Shown here one piece after another: positions 10,561-20,712 of a DNA stretch of 62,000 nucleotides. The translations under genes and the position numbers were made by a program. Every line of letters starts with the position of its first letter. Position 1 is the stretch's first letter. The notes under the pieces were generated by a model. That model did no database searches, had not been told where the DNA came from, and saw only the letters and a program-made list of their open reading frames with translations. The stretch comes from Zygnema cylindricum. Lineage: Eukaryota > Streptophyta > Zygnematophyceae > Zygnematales > Zygnemataceae. The stretch is from the NCBI GenBank assembly GCA_037447655.1, contig JBBHKE010002129.1:1-62000 (forward strand). Reading direction: 5' to 3'.

Positions 10561-11660
10561 CAGAGAGAAGCGCAGCGTCGACCGCAGCGCACGATCCGAA
10601 GCTCAGCCCAGTCACCAGTACGGTGCAAGTGGACGAACAGTGGTTAAGTCGAATAAAGGCCGCCTATGGCAACGATGTTTCACTAAAGGAACTCATCAAA
10701 CAGAAGGTACTCGTTCGAACCGCGAATGGTATGTGGCGGTATAGACCGAGTAAGACAACACGGCTTTATGTGCGAACAAATACGGCACTTCGTCACACGA
10801 TTCTTCAAATGAGTCACGACGAGCCACTAAGTGGACATTTTCGGCGAGATATAACAACTGCACGTGTCGGTGAGGCGTATTACTGGCCAAACATGACTCG
10901 AGATATTGCAGAATATGTCCGGACGTGTGACTCGTGTAATAGAAACAAATCGGATTCAGGGCAACAAGGCTTGTTACACCCCCTTCCAATACCATCTGTT
11001 CCTTGGGAGGCGATCTCGATGGATTTCATCGTGGCCCTTCCCCGGACGAAGGAGGGCTACGACTCAATCTTCGTCGTCGTGGATTACCTAACGAAAATGG
11101 CACATTTTCTTCCCACGACCACTACGGCTACCGCACGAGATATTGCGAACTTATTCTTTCAGGAAATATTCCGGCATCACGGTCTTCCGAAAAGGATCGT
11201 CAGCGACCGCGATCGAAAATTTGTGAGCCACTTTTGGCAAAATCTATTTGCGTTATGCGGAACGCAGTTGGCCATGTCCACAGCCTACCACCCTCAAACT
11301 AATGGTCAGACTGAAAGGGTGAATCGAACTTTGGAGGAAGCATTGCGGGCTTATGTCTCGGTGCACCAAACGGTTGGGTGGACCATTTAACGGCGATCGA
11401 GGTAGCATACAACAGTGCAGTGCACTCGTCAACAAATGCTACGCCATTCTCCCTCAATGGACGACAACCCACTCTTCCCCAAAACGTTTTTGGTAGCGGA
11501 CTGCCAAACACCGGCTGCTCTGGACTTTGCCAAAACTCTGCAAGGAAACCTAGAAAAGGCGGCCAAGGCGCTCCAAATGGCAAAAGATCCTCAAAAGTCG
11601 CAGGGCGACGCTCACCGGAAGGACACCGTCTTCTGTGTGGGGGAAAAGGTTCGCCTTAAT
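10561..11660 (+). pseudogene. pol: G1 integrase
   Basis: The zinc-binding HHCC domain is visible (H in LRHTILQMSH, H in PLSGHF, then RTCDSCNRNK, ~10790-10950). The catalytic core follows with D in SMDFIVALP, D in IVSDRDRKF and E in TNGQTERVNRTLEE (~11020-11340). Near 11385 the frame shifts for about 100 bases (AIEVAYNSAVHSST in the 11378 frame) and then returns to the original frame (11415-12050). The integrase inserted the element DNA; this copy is frameshifted. Confidence 0.88.
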
Positions 11661-12050
11661 ATTGTAAACCTCTCCTTGCTGGGTGCCCTCTCTAAGAAGT
11701 TGGCACCGAAGTTCACGCGCCCATTCACAATTCTTTCGCGTGTGGGAGACGTATCGTACAAGTTGGATATCCCGACGGACTGGCATATCTACAATGTTTT
11801 CCATGTTTCCCTTCTTAAACCATTCCGCGGTCCTAATTTACTGTACTTTAATCGCCTACAATATACTCCTTTACCACCCGTTCGAGGAACCTCAGACGAG
11901 TATAAGGTGGAAGAGATCCTTCAGTCACGTCACTCTCGGAATTCGTACTCCACCCAATACTTAGTGCGTTGGAAGGGTTACGGTGCCGAAGAGGACTCTT
12001 GGGTGGACGAAAAGGATCTGCATTCCCCGGAGTTGCTGCACCAGTTTTAG
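11661..12050 (+). pseudogene. pol: G1 integrase C-terminus with chromodomain
   Basis: A GPY/F-like segment reads FTRPFTILSRVGDVSYKLDIP-type sequence (~11718-11780), followed by VFHVSLLKPF. A chromodomain follows: EYKVEEILQSRH, YLVRWKGYGAEEDSWV, then DLHSPELLHQF (~11900-12047). The aromatic pattern Y..E.I and W-K-G-Y...W is that of chromovirus chromodomains, which in the family bind modified histone H3 and guide insertion. TAG at 12048-12050 ends this frame; at the matching position the sister copy G2 has CAG. Confidence 0.88.
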
Positions 12051-13817
12051 CGGAGTGAGGACACTCAGCCTTACCGGAGGGGTAACCGCAGCGGCCGCAA
12101 CAAAGGAGCGAATCGCAGTGGCACAACCATCGCAATCATATTGGGGACGCGGCAAAGGACCGCAGCAGCGATGTTACCACACCGCAGCACCGTAGCAGCG
12201 CAGCCTCCGCAGCGCAACATGGTCACGATGACGTCAACGGATCGCAGCACCACCGCTGCGCTGACAGGAAAGCGCAACGGCGCAATTGTGTTTCACTATG
12301 TAGGTGACGACGAACCCTCGGTTTCGCCGCAGCAGCGCAGTTTCCTAAATGTTGGACACTGCGATACTCTCGCACGGTGCGACGCTTCGCACAGTCCAAA
12401 AGTGAATCGCTCATCCCCCGGGAATACCGCAGCCATCCGTCCTCACGATCAACCTAGTCTTGGCAGCTTGAAAATTGCTTCTCTTCGCACAATCAGTTAA
12501 CCTTCGCTTCTGGAGCTACCGAAATTGTCTGGTTCAGCAGTGTCTATGGCGTCGTTGTCCTTTCCACCACTGAAAAGGAGGAGACTGGTACGGGTGGGAC
12601 AAGGAGACCTGAACCGTCCCGAGAGATTGTTAAGGGCGGGGGAGGCCATGGTGGAAGCAAGCAGGCGAAGAGAAGTAGAAGTGGAGCCGGAACCGGAGGA
12701 AAGTGCCAGTAGCAAGGCACGACTAGCAAAAACCAGTGGAGGGGAGGGGTCAGAAAACTTACAAGACCTTGAATACACCCCAACTCGAAAAGGTGATCAG
12801 GAATTTCAAGCGGATCATGAGCTGTCGGAGGCGGAAGAACTGGAACGTGAACCAACGCCTCCGCCAATTTAGGAGCGTGCCTCAGATCTAGAGGTGATGC
12901 GGGACCCAAACAAGGAGAGCACCGCGGACAAGCATTCGACTGAGAGCGCGGAGAGGAATGCTGAGGAACAATACCCCAGTGGTGACGATGTGTTTCTCTT
13001 ACGCGAAAATGGAAGAGATTCCGAGGAGGAGGTGAACATGGAGAGGAAATTCCCGACTACCTCTTCCCACTACCGGTCGACACCCAGCATCCGGACTTCG
13101 CCTTCAGCTTCGCCAAAAGGTTTTATTGGAACCCCTCGGAGTGGTCGAGGAATGGCGTATAGGGAAGCCTAGAGATCCTATATGTATCCCTGCCGACGTT
13201 CCGTCAAAAGAGCGTGGAATTTCATGCGGACCAAGGACCTGGGGAATAATCATAAAGGCTATGTACAGCTGAATCCTCACACCTTACCGTTTGTGGAAGT
13301 GGTAGAGGACAACTACAGGTACAGGATTCACGTTCCCGGGTTACTCCACCATTATCACCCGTGTGATGTCTGCCTCCACGACATCATCTCTCGAGCGGAG
13401 GTAACCCTTGAGGTGCGAGTACTCAAGCTGGCTCGCAGGAATGCTCTGCAGCGGGCGCGAGCTGCAAGGAAACACGCGTCCTTCAAATTACGGAAGGTAC
13501 CTTGGTGGGAACTGGCGGACGAGGAACCAAAGGAAGTTCCCCCAGTGGCTGAACTCGAAGAACCCAGGATTCTAGCACCCGAGGAGCCTGCATCGGCAGA
13601 CGTTCCGCAGCAACCTAAAGTACCCAACATTGAGGAAGGGGAAAATCAGGTTCGGGAACGCATCAATCGGAGGCGATTGGCGGCTGCAGATCACCACATC
13701 GCGTTATTGGAGACCCGATGTGAACAGCTCCAAAATCAACTCGATACCCTTCGCCAGGAGTTCAAAGAGTATAACGAGGAAACATATGACATACTCCGGC
13801 AATTGCAGCTTCAATGA
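12051..13817 (+). pseudogene. G1 post-chromodomain extension (unknown function)
   Basis: The frame of the chromodomain continues after the TAG at 12048. It passes through an Arg/Ala/Gln-rich part encoded by CGCAGC repeats (12060-12480), TAA at 12498, and PPLKRRRLVRVGQGD (nuclear-localisation-like KRRR). A Glu/Pro-rich acidic part follows, then TAG at 12870 and DPNKESTADKHSTES. Two small frameshifts lie between 13020 and 13180. The last part (13182-13817) has HYHPCDVCLHDIISRA, a Lys/Arg-rich helix and a heptad-like coiled coil (IALLETRCEQLQNQLDTL). It stops at 13815-13817, 45 bases before the 3' LTR. G2 carries the same segment, and G1's stops at 12048, 12498 and 12870 are sense codons there. 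I do not recognise the fold. It could be a separate 3' ORF or a C-terminal part of pol. Confidence 0.7.
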
Positions 13818-13862
13818 GTCAATCAAAGTTCAGCGGGACGCTGAACCTTTAGTGGAAGGCAC

Positions 13863-14045
13863 TGTAACAGGGTTACTGAAGTGGGTACTTAGTGGTTGAA
13901 GCTAGGCTGCTATAGTTGCGATTTCAGAGCAGCGCAATTGCGGTTCCAGAGCAGCGCAGGTGCGATTCAAGACCAGCGCAGTATAACAGCATAGCAACTT
14001 GGTAGCGCAGCAGCGGAGCATAGCAACTTAGTAGCGCAGCAACGC
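13863..14045 (+). repeat. 3' LTR of G1, left piece
   Basis: Begins TGTAACAGGGTTACTGAAG, like the 5' LTR at 6996, and runs to AACGC at 14041-14045, where copia A1 is inserted. Its continuation is at 20345. Confidence 0.92.
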
Positions 14046-15094
14046 TGAAACTCTGAGACCTCCATAAATCCTTAGAGTAGACAGCTTCCAAGAAGCCTCT
14101 AGGATAATCTTGACCCCTTTGTGTTTCAGCAAAAATAACTGCCACCTTGGCAGACAAAAACCCCTACCACCTGCACCCTTGTGAAGGTAAGACTCCCTTG
14201 AGACGATAGCAAAAAGAATCTTTGAATTTGCTCCCCTGAGCAGTAAGTTATGGAGGGTCAAAGTTGACCTTTTGTACAGAAGCTCTCTAGGAGAGAGGGT
14301 CCTATCTCCTAATTTTTCTAAGTCCTATCTCTCTCACAGACTCTATCTACTGATGTACGAAACCAATCAGAATACAGTTTTGTACGCAAAAGTACAGCTG
14401 CCGGTGTTCTTTAGGTACAGACATTGTACGATATGGCCTAAATGTCGACACATGTCATATCCGGATTCGGTGCCATAATCTCCAAAGATTCCACGATCCA
14501 ACAAAATTTCGCCACGCGTCATCTGATGTGACGATGGCCACAAACCGCCAAAATTTTCCACCGCGATCTCGGCGCTAATTGCGGCCGTCCGATTTAATTC
14601 GGATGTAATCGTAGCCGTAATAAATACTTGCGCGGTATTTGTTTCACTTACGAAACAAATGCGCGGTATTGATATTTAGTCCGTACCGAATTCCATACTC
14701 TATATATTACCAGATCTATGTATCCCGTATTCTATTACAGTTAAATGATTTATCGTACGTATACGTATTTAATTAATTATCAAACTACATACTACGTAGC
14801 ATTATCCATAGACTTAACGGCTAAGGCTACCGTCTAATTCCTGTGTGTTGGCCGGCAGGTACATGGATCAAATCCTGCCGCCGGCATATATCTTTTAAAT
14901 AAATAAACCCTAACTACTATAAATTTCTCGTAAACCTCAAGATAGCCTAGGTAGCCATGGCTCTAGCTTCCTCTCCAATTTCTCAGTGACTGCGACAAGT
15001 TTGAGAGTTGGAGAGAGAAGTTAGAGGTAGACTGCCTCGGCTTCTTTATTTCTTTTCAAACCTAGAAAATACTTTAAAACCATTAGTTTCTACA
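14046..15094 (-). repeat. 3' LTR of copia A1
   Basis: Minus-strand LTR beginning TGTAGAAACTAATGG at 15094 and ending GTCTCAGAGTTTCA at 14046. On the opposite (plus) strand it holds a tRNA-like module: CTTAACGGCTAAGGC (14813-14827) and GGATCAAATCC (14865-14875), the latter enclosed by the inverted repeat GGCAGG/CCTGCC. It also has several CGTAC words around 14355-14430. Confidence 0.92.
14813..14886 (+). other. tRNA-like module, antisense in copia LTR (A1 3' LTR)
   Basis: A-box-like CTTAACGGCTAAGGC (14813-14827; compare the GTGGTTAAGGC of class II tRNAs) and B-box-like GGATCAAATCC (14865-14875) lie about 50 bases apart. GGCAGG before and CCTGCC after could pair. The same module recurs at 20063-20125, at 23590-23650 (minus) and, diverged, at 29978-30043. 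Confidence 0.5.
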
Positions 15095-15107
15095 CTCCCC
15101 TTATTTT

Positions 15108-15737
15108 CTAGTCAATCTTTAATTTCAGACCACACTTCTCCCTGCAGAAAATTAGCTTATGGGAAGGTACAGGTTTGGTCATCATATCTGCTACCATCTC
15201 ACTATCTGGTCTGTACTCTAAACTGATTATTTTGTTTTCTACTTTCTCTCTAACAATGCTGAGTTTGATGTCCATGTGTTTGGCTTTAAAATGATGTTTA
15301 GGATTGGGAGAAATAGCGATTGATGCCTGATTATCACAAAATATTTTTTGGACACCACTCTTAAGGTGACCAAACTCACTTAGCAAAGACTTGACCCACA
15401 TCAATTCTTTTACAGCAGAGCAAGAGGCCATATACTTAGCCTCCATGGTGGACTGAGCAATAACCTTTTGCTGTTTGCTACTCCAACAGCAAGCCCCATC
15501 ACTCACATATAATACATATCCAGAAGTGCATCTCCTCATCGGAGCATCACCATAACTGGCATCACTCCAAGTAGTGATGTCAGTATTCTCCCCACCCAAA
15601 TGCAACCATAGATCCCTAGTTCCTATCAAATATCTAAGGACTCTCTCAGCTGCCTCCCAATCCTTCTTAGTGGGAGCATTTAGACTTCTACTCAGCACTC
15701 CTACAGCTGCAGCTAAATCCGGCCAGGTGCAATTCAT
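15108..15737 (-). pseudogene. pol: A1 RNase H and pol C-terminus
   Basis: Open frame of 209 aa, intact to its stop at 15108. It shows the copia pattern MNCTWPDLAAAVGVLSRSL, RVLRYLIGTRDLWLHL, WSDASYGDAPMRRCTSGYVL, WSSKQQKVIAQSTMEAKYMA, FCDNQASIAI and HIDIK-like HMDIKLSIVREKV. The catalytic residues (D of WSDASYGD, E of MEAKYMA, D of CDNQA) are present. The last codons run directly into the polypurine tract before the 3' LTR. It degrades the RNA strand during reverse transcription. Confidence 0.9.
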
Positions 15738-15806
15738 AAAATAGATTAGACATAAAATAGATTAGACTTCCCACTACTTGCCTGTAAGGAATAGTCTGCA
15801 TGAACT

Positions 15807-16692
15807 TCAGAACTTCAGTTCATCAGGAGATAATTCCTCGTCTAAGACTATGACTCCTTCTTCCTCACTCCCCTCACTTCCCTTCTTCAACTCCATTGGA
15901 GTTGTACAACTATTAGCTTTATCCATTTGAAATTTTTCAAGCATGTTCCCTATTGCTTCCTTTTGAGTCAATCTTATAATTTTCCTTTTCCTGTCTCTCT
16001 CTACTTGAATTCCCAAAATATATCTTGCTTCTCCCATATCCTTCATTTCAAATCTCCCCTTAAGATCGGTTTTCAGTTTATTAATTTTTTCCATTGATTA
16101 ACTTAAAACAAGCAAATCATCAACATAAATTGCAATACATATCAAACCTTCCTCATCTTTGAAAACATAGATTGAGTGATCTGAGCTGATCCGAATATAT
16201 CCCAGACCGGTAAGAAACTCATCAAGCTTCTTATTCTATTGTCGAGGCGCCTGTTTCAAACCATAAAGAGATTTAATCAGCCGACATACCTTACTCTCCT
16301 CTCCTTCCTCCACAAAACCTTCGGGTTGTCGCATGAAGATCTCCTCTTCCAATTCTCCATGCAAAAAGGCTGTCTTGATGTCCATTTGATGCACTTCCAT
16401 GTCTTCCGCCGCTGCTAAACTGAGAAGTATGTGGACGGAGGGAAATCTGACCACCGGGGCAAAGGTTTCCTCGTAGGTTTCCTTCCTTTTGTGTTAATCC
16501 CTTTGCCACTAATCTGGCCTTGTAGCGCTCAATTGTGTTATCTGGGTTCAGTTTTAATTTGAAAACCCACTTACAACCGATTGGTTTTCGGTTAGGTGGA
16601 CAATCCACCATCTCCCAAGTATCGGCTGCCATGATTGAAACCATCTCCTCATTGATGGTTGTCTTCCACCGGTTTCTTTCTGGACAAGTCAT
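15807..16692 (-). pseudogene. pol: A1 reverse transcriptase
   Basis: Minus-strand coding in several frames. WKTTINEEMVSIMAADTWEMV, PIGCKWVFKLKLNPDNTIERYKARLV (N-terminal part, 16291-16692), then HQMDIKTAFLHGELEEEIFM and SLYGLKQAPRQ (16236-16454). The catalytic box YVDD is at 16117-16128, then MKDMGEARYILGIQVERD (15807-16094). A frameshift near 16490 and a stop between YVDD and MEKIN break it. In the descriptive motifs the family's core motifs are all present. Confidence 0.88.
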
Positions 16693-17004
16693 CGCCTCTC
16701 CATAAGTTTGAGGTTCATCTTGATGAGATATTTAGTTACCTTGTTATTAACTTGTTTTTCTTGCAGTCTTTTGCTACTTCTCCTCCCCCCCTCAAAATCT
16801 GAGGCCGGAATAGATGGTTCTCGTGGATTCTTTCGAACAAACTCGGCTTCTCCCCTATCCCTTGATTCCGAATCAATTTCCACCACGTCTTCGGCTTCGA
16901 GTAGAGTTGTCACTGGAGTTTCCACAGCCGAGTCCTTTTCGGTCTGATTTGTTCTTGCAAGAATGTTATCTTCTCTAAAACCTGGATAGTTAGGAAGCTC
17001 AAAG

Positions 17005-18030
17005 TCATCGGAATTTTTCTGACTCAAATCTGATTTTTACTGACTTCGTATATTTGAAGGGATCCACAGACTTTCCTTCATCCATAACTACTAGATGCTT
17101 TACTAAGATTATATCTTCCCTTTTTAGATCATAAACTCTATATCCTTTAACATCTTCATCATATCCTAATAAGTATCCCGGTTTTCCTTTAGGATCTAGC
17201 TTCCAATTGGACCGATCAGTATCTAGACTCAATACTTGACTGCCGAAAACCTTTAAGTGAGATATGTCTGGTTTCCGGCCTGTCCATCTCTCATAAGGTG
17301 TTTGATCTTTTATAGCTGAAGTAAGATCTCTATTCTTGAGGTAATTAGCACAGTTCATTGCTTCTGCCCAAAACCTTTTTCCTATCTTTTTATCTGACAA
17401 CATACTTCTAGCACTATCACTTAGTGTTCTATTTAACCTTTCAGCTACCCGATTCTGTTCCGGGTTTTCTGGAATTGTCTCTTGGTGTTGGACCCCATCT
17501 TCCCTCAGAAAATCCTCAAACTGGTTAGAAGTATACTCTCCACCATTGTCACTCCTTACTCTCTTGATTGGAGTTTCATGGAGTTTTTGGCTCCATGCTT
17601 TATACTGTCTAAAACAATCCTCAGCTTCTGACTTGTTTTTCAAAAAAGACACCCAGGAATACCAAGACCAATCATCAGTTATAGTCATCATAAATCTCTT
17701 CCCCCCCGGTGAAGGCACTTTAGCTGGTCCCCAAATATCTGTGTGTACTAGATCTAGAATTTTTTCTCCCTTATAGGTGGCTGACTTAGGAAAGGGTAAT
17801 CTGTGTGCTTTACCTTGAGCACATCCACTACAATCACTTATATCATCACTCTCAATGAAATGAATCACTTCCACCACTTTCATCCCTTCCACCACTCCTT
17901 CCCTAGTGCTAGTGAAAAAACCCTTATCATCTAATACTGATGTAAGGATAAGATTTTTGTTCAGCTCCGGAATAAACAATACATCGGAGAATGTTAATAT
18001 GGATGTCTTTCCTTCTACTAACACTTTCAC
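17005..18030 (-). pseudogene. pol: A1 integrase with a deletion in its zinc-binding domain
   Basis: Open frame of 341 aa with SGCAQGKAHRLPFP, then the catalytic residues D (VHTDIWGPAKV), D (RVRSDNGGEYTS) and E (NPEQNRVAERLNRTL), followed by KVFGSQVLSLDTD. Compared with B1 (36104-36760), the region between the TREG and GVVEG segments is missing. B1 has about 65 more codons there, including the WHKRLGH histidines of the HHCC zinc site. The deletion keeps the frame. Integrase would therefore lack its two zinc-binding histidines. Confidence 0.85.
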
Positions 18031-18430
18031 ATCTACCGATCCTACAAGAGTAGTGGTGACTATCCTCCCATCCCGTACTCTATCTCTACGGTGGGAATCT
18101 TTCTTATCTTAGTGAACAGGTGTCTATCCTTACACATGTGCATGGAGGCACCTGAATCTATGATCGAGCCTGCTTCACCTTTCAATCCACCGTAAGCACA
18201 TTTCTGCCTCCGTGGAATTTCGACCTCATTTTTCGCCTCCAACTCCTCATCCAAAAGGAGCTCATCGTCCTCGTCCTCGGATTCCGCCTCAAGTACCTGT
18301 GTGACAAGGGCCTTTTTCTTTCCTCTCGGGGTACCACCGGTCTGCCCCTCCTTTAGCCGAAGTTTGGTTAGCTTAGTGCACTCTGCCATATAGTGCCCCG
18401 GTTTCTTACAAAAATGACATAAACCTTTGG
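18031..18430 (-). pseudogene. pol: A1 zinc knuckle and aspartic protease
   Basis: On the minus strand CHFCKKPGHYMAEC (18378-18419) is the gag CX2CX4HX4C knuckle. After an acidic linker (EAESEDEDDELLLDEE) the protease site IIDSGASMHMCKD follows (~18135-18170), with the copia-type DSGAS. The frame ends near 18060 through a one-base change, and protease continues in the frame of 18030 (VLVEGKTSILTFSDVLFIPELNKNLI). Confidence 0.85.
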
Positions 18431-19315
18431 GAGCCCTTGGTTCGAACTCGTCGGCCTGTTTTTTTTGCTCCCTACCCCCATAGTTTCCGACCGGTTTTGG
18501 GGAATCCCTGTTCCTCCAAGCAGTCGCTGTTGCCAAGGCTTGGCCACTCTTTCCTCCCCTTCGGATCTCAATTGTATTCTCTTGAACGAGAATCATCTCT
18601 ACCACTAAGTTCCATATCCACCTTGAGTCAGGCAAGTCCTACACACGGTAAACTATGTTCACGAACTCATCAGGTAACTTCATCATTAAATAATTAACCT
18701 TTTCTTTTTCACTAAAATCTTTTCCCGCACTCTCTAGCTCCATGAAGAGTGTAGCATGCTCATTGCAAAAATCCAACATATTTCCCCCTTTGTATACATA
18801 CTCCTTAACTTCTGATCAGCCAACTGTTGTTGCTGAATCGTACCACTTCGGTACATCTCTATGAGAGCCATCCAAAGATCGGATGCCCTTTCTACACGCA
18901 AATGAGGACATGCAAGTTCTTGAGTGAGATGGCGTAGGATGAAGTGCTTTGCCGTTATATTGTTGAAGTCCCAGGTTTCAGTATCATTCTCCTCGTTCCT
19001 CGGAATTGGTGACATGAATGTCGAACCAGTTGCTATTAATGTGGTCGTCTCCTTCTCCTTTCCTTTGTCCACCACCTCTCCTTCTTTTGTTTCCTCTGTT
19101 GAAGGTGGATCCTCTTTCCTGGTGAATCTGGTTCCTCCAAACCCTGGAGGAATTCCAATACTTGATGGACGCCCCAACCGTCCACTCACTATCCCCCAAA
19201 ACCTTTTTTCGCATAGAGCTCCAATCATCATACTTTCCCAGTATATGAAGCCAGTTCCATTAAAGATTGGTACCCTAGAGGGTGGGCCGATAACCTGAAA
19301 CTCTGAGACCTCCAT
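18431..19315 (-). pseudogene. gag: A1 gag, starting inside the LTR
   Basis: The ATG lies at 19313-19315, 20 bases inside the 5' LTR. The frame MEVSEFQV-IGPPSRVPIFNG crosses the LTR end (19296) and the primer-binding site (19281-19295). Then follow GFIYWESMMIGAL, KRFWGIVSGR, and, after a Thr/Glu-rich insert, DTETWDFNNITAKHFI and RASDLWMALIEMY, matching the UBN2-type copia gag. A frameshift lies near 18735. The same N-terminus is present in all A and B copies of the window, which supports this start. Confidence 0.85.
19281..19295 (-). other. Primer-binding site of A1 (anticodon arm of initiator tRNA-Met)
   Basis: Directly after the LTR the element reads GGTTATCGGCCCACC. The copies together give GGTTATGGGCCCACC, the exact complement of the anticodon arm (GGUGGGCCCAUAACC) of plant initiator tRNA-Met. 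Drosophila copia is known to use the same internal tRNA region. One mismatch here. Confidence 0.75.
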
Positions 19316-20344
19316 AAGTCCTCAGAGTAGACAGCTTCCGAGAAGCCTCTAGGATAATCTTGACCCCTTTGTGTTTCAGCAAAAATAACTGTCACCCTGG
19401 CAGATAAAAACCCCTACCACCTGCACCTTTGTGAAGGCAAGACTCCCTTGAGTCGATAGCAAATAGAATCTTTGAATTTGCTCCCCTGAGCAGTAAGTTA
19501 TGGAGGGTCAAAGTTGACCTTTTGTACAGAAGCTCTCTGGAAGAGAGGGTCCTATCTCCTAATTTTTCTAAGTCCTATCTCTCTCACAGACTCAATCTAC
19601 TGATGTACGGAACCAATCAGAATACACTTTCGTACGCAAAAGTACAGCTGCCGGTGTACTTTAGGTACGGACATTGTACGACATGGCCTAAATGTCGACA
19701 CATGTCATATCCGGATTTGGTGCTATAATCTCCGGAGATTCCACGATCCAACAAAATTTCGCCACGCGTCATCCGATGTGGCGATGGCCACAAACCGCCA
19801 AAATCTTCCACCGCGATCTCGGCGCAAATTGCGGCCGTCCGATTAAATTCGGATGTAATCGTAGCCGTAATAAATACTTGCGCGGTATTTGTTTCACTTA
19901 CGAAACAAATGTGCGGTATTGATATTTAGTCCGTACCGAATTCTGTACTTTATATATTACCAGATCTATGTATCCCGTAATCTATTACAGTTAAATGATT
20001 TATCGTACGTATATGTATTTAATTAATTATCAAACTACATACTACGTAGCATTATCCCTATACTTAACGGCTAAGGCTACCATCTAATTCATGTCTGTTG
20101 GCCGGCAGGTACATGGATCAAATCCTGCCGCCGGCATATATCTTTTAAATAAATAAACCCTAACTACGATAAATTTCCCGTAAACCTCAGGATAGCCTAC
20201 GTAGCCATGGCTCTAGCTTCCTCTCCAATTTCTCAGTGACTGCGACAAGTTTGAGAGTTGGAGAGAGAAGTTAGAGGTAGACTGCCTCGGCTTCTTTATT
20301 TCTTTTCAGACCTAGAAAATACTTTAAAACCATTAGTTTCTATA
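19296..20344 (-). repeat. 5' LTR of copia A1
   Basis: 1049 bases. It begins on the minus strand at 20344 (TATAGAAACTAATGG, with TA where the 3' LTR has TG) and ends TTTCA at 19296. It contains the antisense tRNA-like module (20063-20077 and 20115-20125) and a group of CGTAC words near 19605-19690. Confidence 0.92.
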
Positions 20345-20707
20345 AGCGCAGCATAGCAACTCATTAGCGCAGCAGCGCATCATAGCAATGCCGCAGAATG
20401 TAGATGGAACTGTATAGTTCTAGAAGGAAGTTTTGGATAGATCTCGGTTGGGCGCGAAGGTCCACGTGTACAGCTGTATAGTACTAGGTTGACTAGCAGT
20501 TAGCTAGTTTAAATAGGCGAGTAGACCTAGTGAATGGGACACGTGAAGTAGACCTACACAGCTACCGCAACCTTGTACCCTCTCTCAAGTATTAAAGTTC
20601 AACCTTGTCTATGAGTTCTTTGTATTCGTGCTGTTGCTACGGAAAGATCCTTGGTGTTTCCGCTGTGCATTGTAACCTGTTGTTGTGTATCGTGCCCCTT
20701 TTACAGC
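20345..20707 (+). repeat. 3' LTR of G1, right piece
   Basis: Continues the LTR from 14045 after the A1 insertion: AGCGCAGCATAGCAACT repeats, TTTAAATAGG TATA-like box (~20509), end CCCCTTTTACA at 20707. With 13863-14045 it rebuilds an LTR of about the same length as 6996-7538. Confidence 0.92.
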
Positions 20708-20712
20708 AAGAA

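Larger units (their letters stand above)
14046..20344 (-). mobile_element. Ty1/copia LTR retrotransposon A1, nested in the G1 3' LTR
   Basis: 6299 bases on the minus strand, with two 1049-base LTRs (19296-20344 is the 5' LTR, 14046-15094 the 3' LTR). Flanks are AACGC (14041-14045) and AGCGC (20345-20349), a 5-bp duplication with one mismatch. On the minus strand the internal order is gag with CCHC, protease, integrase, reverse transcriptase, RNase H, as in copia. The polypurine tract just before the 3' LTR reads AAAATAAGGGGAG (15095-15107). By eye there are 16 differences in the first ~350 aligned LTR bases, so the insertion is not recent. Confidence 0.93.
6991..20712 (+). mobile_element. Ty3/gypsy LTR retrotransposon G1 (chromodomain type), split by copia A1
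   Basis: 5' LTR 6996-7538, primer-binding site 7540-7552, gag 7572-8480, then protease, reverse transcriptase, RNase H, integrase and chromodomain to 12050, a long C-terminal extension to 13817, and a 3' LTR in two pieces, 13863-14045 and 20345-20707. Both LTRs begin TGTAACAGGGTTAC and end CCCCTTTTACA. Flanking 5-mers are TCAAG (6991-6995) and GCAAG (20708-20712), a target duplication with one mismatch. The protease-RT-RNase H-integrase order is that of Ty3/gypsy. Several stops and frameshifts make it non-autonomous now. It sits inside an older retroelement. Confidence 0.9.

Noticed and set aside
12544-12909. 121-aa minus-strand frame across the gypsy extension
   Set aside because: Shadow of the plus-strand frame, which is supported by comparison of G1 and G2.
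14272-14478. Short open frames inside copia LTRs (also 19522-19728, 19617-19811, 24204-24653)
   Set aside because: They lie within LTRs, differ between copies and lack motifs; chance frames.
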